Origin: Allocoleopsis franciscana PCC 7113
GTDB lineage: Bacteria > Cyanobacteriota > Cyanobacteriia > Cyanobacteriales > Coleofasciculaceae
Reading direction: 5' to 3'
NCBI RefSeq assembly: GCF_000317515.1
Contig: NC_019738.1
Location: forward strand, 905,501-969,500
DNA: 64,000 nt
Shown here piece by piece: positions 45,549-53,144 of this stretch (the first letter of the stretch is position 1; every line of letters starts with the position of its first letter). The position numbers and the translations under genes are program-made. The notes beneath the pieces were generated by a model that searched no databases, had not been told where the DNA came from, and saw only the letters and a program-made list of their open reading frames with translations.

Positions 45549-45821
45549 ATGGCACGAACTCAAAAACATCAACGGGTGCTGCAACTGCACAATCAGATGT
45601 TCATCTCTCCCCAAGAATTCAGTTTCCGATGGGGGATAGAGTATGAGGAACTAGCAGAAATTTGCTGTGTCTCCAAATCCACCACCTATCACTGGTTAGG
45701 CGGGCAAGCTAGCCGACGCGAGGCCGGTGAACCTTACCAACGAATCATGGCTGTGGCTGATTTTCTGCTTTCCCATGCTGAACAAATTCACCCACTTTTG
45801 GAACGCTGGCACACGAATTAA
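45549..45821 (+). CDS. Small HTH-type protein (regulator cluster)
   Basis: The ATG at 45549 gives a 90-residue product (MARTQKHQRVLQ) that fits the operon; the frame is open for 73 codons upstream but overlaps the preceding gene. The central stretch EYEELAEICCVSKSTTYHWL is a good helix-turn-helix. The rest is helical. A DNA-binding regulator for the transposon genes or cargo is likely, but no target is known. The preceding gene ends 13 bp before it. Confidence 0.6.
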   Translation: MARTQKHQRVLQLHNQMFISPQEFSFRWGIEYEELAEICCVSKSTTYHWLGGQASRREAGEPYQRIMAVADFLLSHAEQIHPLLERWHTN

Positions 45822-45840
45822 TAACAGAAATTCCATGTAA

Positions 45841-45857
45841 TTTGTCAAATTGACAAA
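45841..45857. promoter_or_regulatory. Perfect 17-bp palindrome overlapping a -35 box
   Basis: TTTGTCAAATTGACAAA is a perfect inverted repeat (8+1+8). It contains TTGACA (45850-45855), a consensus -35 box with TAAAAA 17 bp downstream. It sits 69 bp before the gene at 45926. A protein bound here would block that promoter; one of the small HTH proteins nearby is the obvious candidate. Confidence 0.6.
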
Positions 45858-45925
45858 ACTTTCTTGACGGTCTAAAAAACGAGGAACTATGGTGCATTCA
45901 AAGTCGTATTTATACTCCTTGTCCT

Positions 45926-46558
45926 ATGACCTTTGTGTGCCGCCCCCCTCATCACAACAAATCTAGCTGCCAAACCGATGAAGAACTAGTTGAGGAGTGG
46001 CTGAACTTAGTAAAAGAGGTGTACTTAGCCGCTGGAGAAGCAATTGCAAGAGTCAAAGGAAAAACGACCAGCCAGCAGATTGAATTGCTCAGAGCGCAAG
46101 CTGAAAAACCAGAGCATCTTGCCCTAATAGCGCTTGAGGCTCTCAACAAGGTAGATCATACAGCAACCCACCAACACAGTCGGTTGATGAACCATGCAAT
46201 TTTGCAGATAGACGTGCTTCGTACTCAGTTAATTGAACGCCTGAGAAAGTCCGAGCGTTTACCACCTGCAATACCCACCTCCATGCAACCCAAGAACCAG
46301 CGCCGCTTAATCGAAGAGTTCCTTACTCAGCTAGTCAGTATGTCCCAGCAGGAAAAACTGGCACTGCTCTACAGGGTTGAGGGCCTAACTTCTCAAGAAC
46401 GTGCGCGGGGTAATTGGAGTACTCGACTCATTGCTAGGTACTTAGGATTGCACAAAAACAGCTATCGCACTGTGGCAAAAATCGTCAAGGACTGGCATAA
46501 GCAAGGCATAGACTCAAACCTAGCTCCTAACTTTCAAGCTGCTGAGTTAAAGGAGTAG
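45926..46558 (+). CDS. Unknown 210-residue protein upstream of the second tniQ
   Basis: The first 100 residues are helical (EEWLNLVKEVYLAAGEAIAR). The C-terminal part, STRLIARYLGLHKNSYRTVAK, looks like a helix-turn-helix of the homeodomain type used by transposases and resolvases. I do not recognise the family. It lies behind the palindromic operator and 160 bp before the tniQ-like gene, so it may regulate or assist the second transposition module. A short SD-preceded frame encoding MKK lies between them (46691-46702). Confidence 0.5.
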   Translation: MTFVCRPPHHNKSSCQTDEELVEEWLNLVKEVYLAAGEAIARVKGKTTSQQIELLRAQAEKPEHLALIALEALNKVDHTATHQHSRLMNHAILQIDVLRTQLIERLRKSERLPPAIPTSMQPKNQRRLIEEFLTQLVSMSQQEKLALLYRVEGLTSQERARGNWSTRLIARYLGLHKNSYRTVAKIVKDWHKQGIDSNLAPNFQAAELKE

Positions 46559-46717
46559 ATGTCATCCAACATTGCCTGTCCTTAGTTCTATAGATGAGAT
46601 TACAGATTGATACTAAAATACAGCTAAATTTCCAAGATTTGTAGGTTTTAACTTAGGTATTCTGCCATAAGAATATGGAGGAATCTAACTATGAAAAAAT
46701 AACAAAGACAGCCTCCT

Positions 46718-48285
46718 ATGGTTAGCTTTTTCCCAAAACCGTATCCCGATGAAATTTTATACAGTGTCATTGCACGCTACCAGATTAGAAGCGGTAACAC
46801 GAGTCCGAAAGTAACGCTCCGAGAATTATTTAACTCAGCTACTACTGTAGCTACGGCTGACTTACCTTCTAACCTTAATTCTTTAAGTGAGAGCCTACAA
46901 CCTTTTTCCAACTATACGGTAGAAGTGCTGATTGAAAGATACACCCTGTACCCTTTCTACAGCGTTTTTTTACCTCCGAACCGAGCTACTAGAGTGAAGG
47001 AGTCGCTGAAGGCAGAGTGTGGCAGTGATATTCACACTAGAGCTGGAATTATGGCAAGTTCCGTTACCATGCCGAGGTATTTCCGGTTTTGCCCCAATTG
47101 TCTAAAAGAAGATTTGCAAAAGTACGGGGAAGCCTACTGGCACCGACTACATCAAACGCCTGGAGCGCTGGTTTGCCCAGTCCATGCTGTGGCGTTGCCA
47201 GATAGCATAGTTCCAGTCCAAGGCTTCAACAAGCATGAATATCAGGCTGCAAGCCCAGAAAATTGCCTGATTACTCACAACCAACCAATATACAGTAATG
47301 ACACTTTAGAGAAATTTTGGCGGCTGGCTCAAGATATCTCTTGGTTAATGAATAGCAAACTCTCTGCTCAAGAGCCAGATTGGTTTCGTAGACGGTATAT
47401 AGCTCTATTGATTGAGAAAGGTTTAGCGACGGCAACGGGTCGAGTTCATCAGAAGAGACTTCTTGATAATTTTATGTTTTTCTACGGGCGTGAAATGCTT
47501 GAAGCCCTTGACTCAATGGTGGATTACGAGGAGGAACACAACTGGGTATTTGGCATCGTTAGAAAGCATCGAAAATCATTTCATCCTATGAGACACCTAC
47601 TGATGATTAGGTTTCTCGCAGGCTCTATTGAAGAATTCTTCAACATAGATTACGATTACAAACCCTTCGGTGATGGACATTGGCTTTGTCTGAATGCTGC
47701 CGCCAACCATTATCTCCAGCCAGTTGTGACCGAATTGGCTATCAGTCTATGCTGTGATACCAAAAAACCTGTGGGTACTTTTCGGTGTTCGTGTGGCATG
47801 ATTTATTGTCGAACAGGCCCCGATGAAACCGAAGATGACAAATACCGAATTGGCAAAATTAAAGCATACGGTCAGGTTTGGGAACAGAAGCTTAGGGAAC
47901 TCGTAGAGATTCAACGGTTGGGTCTTCGAGCAACGGCAAGACGACTCAAGGTCGATGCCAGAACAGTCAATCGGTATGCCTTACGGCTAAACCTCAATAC
48001 CTCCTGGCAATCTTTCCAGGATAACGAAATAGTGCAGTCTCCAGAGCAGCCAGAGGGTGATGTCAACTCTACTGGTGAGAGCGAGACCAGACATCGGCAA
48101 AAATGGTTGACTCTACAACTTGAGCATCCAGAGGCGTCGAAGACAACTCTCAGGCAAATGGCTCCAGCTACCTATGCGTGGTTGTATAAACATGACAGAG
48201 AGTGGCTCAATCAAAATTCGCCGACATTGAAGGTGCCTGTTCCGGGAGCATCCCAATTTTGCAAGAAGGCAAGAGAACGGGAAGT
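46718..48285 (+). pseudogene. Second TnsD-like TniQ, interrupted by an insertion sequence
   Basis: About 523 residues of TniQ sequence remain. They are very similar to the tnsD at 30153 over the N-terminal half (FFPKPYPDEILYSVIARY; zinc set in FCPNCLKED ... VCPVHAVAL) and share HTH stretches (LRATARRLKVDARTVNRYAL). The frame then runs into IS sequence and stops at 48361. The last TniQ residues reappear after the IS at 49980, with about 70 residues lost between. The N-terminus is MVSFFP, as in tnsD. Confidence 0.85.
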
Positions 48286-48372
48286 TTATTCGCGATTTTT
48301 ACTCGCGAATAAAGGCCGACTAGGCGGATGTTGCCCTAACTGCGACAATTTAATTAGTTAGGGAGCCTCTTT

Positions 48373-49451
48373 ATGACAATGACACCAGAAGACAAAAAAC
48401 TTTTAGCCGACCATATCAAGGCGATAGCTAAAATTCTCTATAAAAATACTCCACAAGAGAAAATTGAGACGTTAGAGGGTATTGAAACAGCGGTGCGCGA
48501 CCAAGTGCTAGAACATGTCAGCCCCCAAATAACCTTTTTTTTATCGGAGAAAAGACGGGAACAGAATCGGGACGCATCCGAACGATAAGAAGTTGTGTGG
48601 GTCGGATAAAAATCACTCAAAAACAAGCGTCACGTTTAGGAATTGAGCCGTATCGACGGTTAAGTCCTCTTCTGGAAAAATGCTGTTTATTACTTGCAGC
48701 AAATGAATCATTTCAAGATGCAGAGAATGACCTGAAAGTCTTGACCGGGGTAGAAGTAGGTCACAGCACTCATCATCGCCAAGCCCAGAAAGTAGAGCTA
48801 TCGCCACCTAATATTAAACAAAAACTGACAGAAGTTTGTCTCGATGGTGGGAAAGTGCGTTTACGCTCACAGGAAAAAGGTAAACCCGCCTACTGGAAGG
48901 AGTATAAAACCGGACGACTACAAGGAATATATTACGGAGCCTTCTTTCAAGATAATTTTTCTCTAATTAATTGGGTGAACAGCCAAAACCTGGCTCGAAC
49001 CATTTATTGCTTGGGTGATGGACACGATGGGGTGTGGAACCTATTTGCACAAATAGCCGACGACCAGACCCGACAAGAAATTCTTGACTGGTATCATTTG
49101 AAAGAGAACCTCTATAAAATTCAGGCATCGAAAAAGTTTTTAGAACAAATCGAAGCAGATTTGTGGCAAGGAGTGGTCGAAGAAGCGATTAGTAAACTCC
49201 GGAAAACTAACTATGTCGGGGCTACTAACTTTATAAGTTATCTACGTAAACATAGGCATCGCTTAGTCAATTATATGTACTTTCAAGCCGAACAATTAAG
49301 TTCGATTGCTTCGGGAGCTGTAGAGTCTGCGGTCAAACAGATAGACAAGCGGCTACAAATAGTCGGCGCTCAATGGAAGTCCCAAAATTTACCGCAAATG
49401 CTGCAACTGCGGTGCGCTTATCTGAATCGACAGCTTGCTCCAAGCGCTTAA
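48373..49451 (+). CDS. ISKra4-family transposase in two frames (-1 frameshift)
   Basis: The first frame (48373-48588, 71 residues, MTMTPEDKKLLADHIKAIAK) and the second (48597-49451, 284 residues) together form one transposase. Reading in the -1 frame after the slippery heptamer T TTT TTA (near 48537-48543) gives EKTGTESGRIRTIRSCVGRIK, which joins smoothly to KITQKQASRLG. The catalytic part contains VCLDGGKVRLRS, IYCLGDGHDGVW and LDWYHLKENLYK. Programmed frameshifting is plausible, as some ISKra4 relatives have two overlapping frames. A single-base deletion or insertion cannot be excluded. Confidence 0.7.
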
Positions 49452-49530
49452 AAAACCCAAAAACAGTATGAAAAGAAGCACGCTGCTTTTTTTCGCGAGT
49501 TACAATCGCGAATAATTAGGATTTATCTTT

Positions 49531-49941
49531 ATGCCTCGAAAGACTTCCAAGGATATTGAGCGAGATAAACTCGCTCGATTTGAGCGTATTAAAAAGGCGA
49601 TAGCAGCGTTAGAAAAACAACAAAGACAAATATTAAAACAGGGTGAGCTGGCTCCATCCGGGGCTTGGGTAGCGCGTTATCAAGTTCGGCAAAATAATAA
49701 GAAATATTGGTACTACAAATTACAAGTGCCGACTCCATACTTCCCATGCGCGACCTCCGAAGAGTTGAGTAAATACAAGCATCTGGGGAAAGCTGGTACT
49801 ACTGACCATATAGATGCTGTCATGTCTGTTTTTAGGCGTTCTGTTATCGATGAGATACAGAAGCTCATCCGTTCCCTAGATGATTGCTTGCTGGATATTA
49901 CTTCTGGAGCCGAGCAGGAGGAAGAAAAACCGCAGGATTGA
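49531..49941 (+). CDS. IS passenger protein, DUF6788-like
   Basis: This 136-residue protein has a basic coiled-coil N-terminus (LARFERIKKAIAALEKQQRQ) and a central stretch (YQVRQNNKKYWYYKLQVP) similar to small proteins sometimes found with cyanobacterial transposases. It is enclosed by the second and third GCGA palindromes of the IS. Function unknown; regulation or DNA-binding support of the transposase is a guess. Confidence 0.45.
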   Translation: MPRKTSKDIERDKLARFERIKKAIAALEKQQRQILKQGELAPSGAWVARYQVRQNNKKYWYYKLQVPTPYFPCATSEELSKYKHLGKAGTTDHIDAVMSVFRRSVIDEIQKLIRSLDDCLLDITSGAEQEEEKPQD

Positions 49942-49979
49942 ATCTCCCGAAGTATTCGCGATTATTACTCGCGAATAAT

Positions 49980-50165
49980 GGCTGTCCCTTTATTTTTGCA
50001 CAATTGGGATGCTCCCAACTCGAAGAGCAGGGCAAAGAGGTTAAGCCCTGGAGGGTGATTCGGCTTGCTGGTTTACGAGAGGATTACTCCCAAAAAGTTA
50101 AAGCGGCTCTTGAGGATGAACTGAATAAATTGCGAACTTCCCCCACTGTGTCAAAAATTATTTGA
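49980..50165 (+). pseudogene. C-terminal remnant of the second TniQ
   Basis: The frame includes GKEVKPWRVIRLAGLREDYS and KVKAALEDELNKL, matching the last 40-60 residues of TnsD-type proteins, where tnsD has EEVTLSKTRILAGLRSSQSQ. It starts right after the IS palindrome and ends about 70 bp before the first repeat of the left end at 50234. About 70 residues are missing compared with an intact copy. Confidence 0.7.
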
Positions 50166-50233
50166 AATTTTTTGACTTCCAAACCCCATCAAGATTAATT
50201 GAGCTGCTTTGCGAAAAGCGTGATTTTATCCGG

Positions 50234-50515
50234 ATTGTCTAACCCTCTTGTGTCAGTTTGGGAAAATTTGACGAATTTGCCTTGTTTCAGCTCAACTAAA
50301 ATTCATCTTACAGCCTGCCTGAGCGCAAAATTCGCCTAATATTGCCAAAAAGCCAAATTGTCTAACTTTTTTATTTCATGGTGGAGCGTTGTACCAACCC
50401 AGAGAATCGCTCAGATTTAGAAATTGTTTAACTTTATTTTTAGGAAGTCTGTAGAGTGAACGGAAAATCAAGGGTTGTATAACCTTAAATTGTCTAACTT
50501 TATTATTCCTCCACA
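50234..50515. repeat. Left-end-like region of a second Tn7-like element
   Basis: Four repeats with consensus ATTGTCTAACTTTnTTAT lie at 50234-50253, 50357-50376, 50423-50442 and 50489-50508. The last runs into a terminus whose reverse strand reads TGTGGAGGAATAATAAAG, ending at 50515. Tn7 itself begins TGTGGGCGGAC. The repeats face the same way as those at 56.7 kb but have a distinct consensus, so they belong to a different relative, probably the one that owned the second tniQ. The flanking pentamer is TCTGT (50516-50520). Confidence 0.75.
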
Positions 50516-50537
50516 TCTGTTCCGCGTCTTAGACCCA

Positions 50538-50933
50538 ATGGTGAACGATGAGGATGGTGAGTTACTGGCGAATCTCCAGGGATTGTGTATTGACCCCACT
50601 GCCAGTCTGGCTGATGTTTTGGAAGAGTTGCCTTGGGGCTTAGTCTGGACAACGCGCAGCTTACAAGAAAACATAGCCGACCAGCACCGCCGTCTCACGA
50701 TTTGGGAACAAGCGCTCAAGCGGCAGATGGAGAACTTAAACCGAGCCACCGAGCGTTTGAAGAAAGACCAACGCTACGGACTGTGGCAGCAGCGCGAAAA
50801 AGGCACTGATTACTGGCGCACCTTTCTCAATCAATGTATCGAGCAGCAGCAAGACCAAAATTACGAATTACAAGCAGAGTTGGATAGTCTACGAGAAGAG
50901 TGGGGACGAATAACCAGTACGAGCAACCTATGA
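50538..50933 (+). pseudogene. 5'-truncated gene abutting the transposon end
   Basis: The frame runs into the transposon terminus, so the true start is lost; the ATG at 50538 is the first inside the remaining part (131 residues). It encodes LADVLEELPWGLVWTTRS and a coiled coil (LTIWEQALKRQMENLNRATE). It overlaps the next gene by ATGA. Unknown function; probably half of a protein pair with the propeller gene that follows. Confidence 0.5.
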
Positions 50934-51604
50934 GCAGCCAAGACTACCGACTTGACTTACCCGTGCCAGTAAGCGGTGAGGACTTACCCATCCCCGTCGC
51001 TGATGCGGGACCGCAGGAGGAAAAGGCACGCGAGAAGGCTCATTTAGAGTGGTCTAACATGGCTAGTCAACGGCATATTCGAGATTTAGCCGTAGACCCA
51101 GTTCAGGGGGATTTGTGGCTAGCAACGGGAGGTGGATTGCTGCACTGGCAGTTGGAGAAAAACCGCTTCACCCGCTACGCCAGCGAGCATGGTTTACCCG
51201 GCAATTCAGTGGTAGCGGTAGCCGTAGATGGGTTGGGGCAAGTTTGGGCAGCTAGTGAGCAGTTCGGACTCAGCTACCTAAAAAACGACATTTGGCGACC
51301 CTACCGCATTCTAGGGGAAATAAAGGTGAGCTGCCTCACCCTAGATTCTACCGGACGGCTTTGGGTTGGCACGGCTAGCGGCATCTATGCCATCAAGAGT
51401 CCAGACCGCAAACCTGCGATCGAGCTACCTCCGGCTGGTCATCCTCCTAGAGCGATTCTCCTTCGGAGACGCTACGCTAACGCAGTTACCAGCTCAAATC
51501 AACGGCGGCAAGTAACCTTGAACTCAGCACCAACATCTCTCATCCGTCCGCTGCATTTGAATTGTTATGCCGCATCGCCTTCAAATAATTTGACCGCCAA
51601 CTAA
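50930..51604 (+). pseudogene. Beta-propeller protein, C-terminally truncated
   Basis: About 225 residues from the ATG at 50930. Two or three blades of a two-component-regulator-type propeller are visible (LAVDPVQGDLWLATGGGLLH, VAVDGLGQVWAASEQFGLSY, LTLDSTGRLWVGTASGIYAI). Then the frame degenerates through the common GCGATCGCxxGGCTGGCT-like repeat region. A whole propeller needs six or seven blades, so most is missing. It is translationally coupled to the preceding fragment. Confidence 0.65.
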
Positions 51605-51716
51605 AAGTCTTAGCGGCAAGCACATTTTCCCTGGAGAATAAGATTTTTTCATGGCTCGCTGTGCTACTCCATCCAAATTGATGGCAGAATCGCTCTAATG
51701 TCTATGGCTTGTAAAA

Positions 51717-53111
51717 ATGGGATTCAAATGTATCAATAGACACCTGAGTCGAGCAGGTGCAATCGGCATAGTATTGCTCAGCATAAGCTTGATGCTAGTG
51801 TTAGCTTCTGTTGGAATAGCACAAGCTCCTCAACCTTCTCCGTCTGCACAGGAGCTATTAGCCCAACAAGAAAGAATAAGTACAGATACTACATTTGTAA
51901 CTTTAGCTGCTATTCCAGTTTTTTTCATGAATCTCGGTTATGCACTGTGGTCTACCGTCTTGTGTGGTGAACAACCAGGAAAAGCAATTCGTCAACATCT
52001 GATGATTTTAGCCCTATCTATATTTGCTTTTTGGGCTTTGGGTTTTGGGCTGATGTTTGGCAATGGCAACGGTTTTATTGGCGTAGAAGGAGTGCTTTTC
52101 TTATCTGGTGCGGACAATAGCCCTGCAATTGGCGATGCATATCAAGGAGCTTACTCGTCTATGAGTTGGGCAGGTATACCTCTCAACATTAAATTCTTAT
52201 TTCTCGTTTCTAATGTTGTTGTATCAACTAGTATCTTAGCTAGCACATTTATTCAACGAAGAAATCCTTCTATTGTCTTCATCTTCTGCCTTTTATTCGT
52301 ATGTTTTATCTATCCTATTACTGGGCACTGGATATGGGGAGGCGGTTGGCTTGCTAGGATGGGATTTTGGGATTATGCTGGTTCAACCGTAATTTTCTCC
52401 GTGAGTGGGTGGGCTGCTTTAGTAGGTGTCTGGGTCTTCGGTTCAGATGAGGAACCGCATAGCAAAGTTGAAGATAGCGGTGGAACACAAAGTATCAACA
52501 TCTTATATGTTGGTTTTCTGATTCTTTGTTTAGGTTTGATTGCTCTCAATACTGGTTCAACAATAGGCTTTGGTGATGGCAGATCAGTAAACCATATTGC
52601 TATCACGACTATTGCATCAGCCATTGGTAGTGCTATTGGAGCAATAATTACTTGTTGGATCTATCTTCGCAGACAGAACACTACAAGAATAATACAAGGA
52701 GTTTTATCAGGGCTAGTTGCTATTTCTGCATCTTGTGCTTTCGTCGGTACTGCTTGGGCAGTTGAGATTGGATTCATAGCAAGTATTCTTACGTTCTTAT
52801 TTTTGGATTATTTAAAGAAGAGCAAGATCTCCGACATATCAGGACTTATTTCTATTCATCTTGTAGGCGGTATATGGGGCACTTTATCCGTTAGTTTTTT
52901 TGCTGCTGGAGAAAGTAATGCTTCTAATGCCCTATATTCTATTGGTCCAGCAGTGGGTTTATTCAATGGAGGTTTATCCAATGGAGAAAGTTTTCAACAA
53001 CTATTTCAACAGTTAGTTGGCATCATTGCTGCTGGAACCTTTGCCGCTCTTGTAAGTTGGATGTTTTGTCTAATTATTAAACTTTCTACTAAATCAGATG
53101 CAATTGAGTAA
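51717..53111 (+). CDS. Divergent ammonium transporter (Amt) homologue
   Basis: This 464-residue protein has about 11-12 membrane helices and Amt landmarks: HWIWGGGWLARMGFWDYAG, a conserved Asp at 219, and ISIHLVGGIWGT with the second pore histidine. The first twin histidine, normally VVH in DFAGSTVVHSVGG, is Phe227 (DYAGSTVIFSVSG). Loss of one twin histidine usually weakens or changes conduction in Amt proteins, so a sensor or altered channel is possible. It is convergent with the caspase gene and may belong to that cassette. Confidence 0.8.
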   Translation: MGFKCINRHLSRAGAIGIVLLSISLMLVLASVGIAQAPQPSPSAQELLAQQERISTDTTFVTLAAIPVFFMNLGYALWSTVLCGEQPGKAIRQHLMILALSIFAFWALGFGLMFGNGNGFIGVEGVLFLSGADNSPAIGDAYQGAYSSMSWAGIPLNIKFLFLVSNVVVSTSILASTFIQRRNPSIVFIFCLLFVCFIYPITGHWIWGGGWLARMGFWDYAGSTVIFSVSGWAALVGVWVFGSDEEPHSKVEDSGGTQSINILYVGFLILCLGLIALNTGSTIGFGDGRSVNHIAITTIASAIGSAIGAIITCWIYLRRQNTTRIIQGVLSGLVAISASCAFVGTAWAVEIGFIASILTFLFLDYLKKSKISDISGLISIHLVGGIWGTLSVSFFAAGESNASNALYSIGPAVGLFNGGLSNGESFQQLFQQLVGIIAAGTFAALVSWMFCLIIKLSTKSDAIE

Positions 53112-53144
53112 AAGAAGAATTAAATAACTAAATAAGTTCTGAAG

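Larger units (their letters stand above)
48288..49976. mobile_element. ISKra4-type insertion sequence with passenger gene, bounded by GCGA palindromes
   Basis: The inserted segment is bounded by near-identical palindromes (ATTCGCGA ... TCGCGAAT) at 48288-48310 and 49954-49976. A third copy (TTCGCGA/TCGCGAA) lies at 49492-49512, between the transposase and the passenger gene. It interrupts the second tniQ gene. The palindromes could be hairpin ends or regulatory sites. Exact termini and target duplication were not resolved. Confidence 0.65.
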
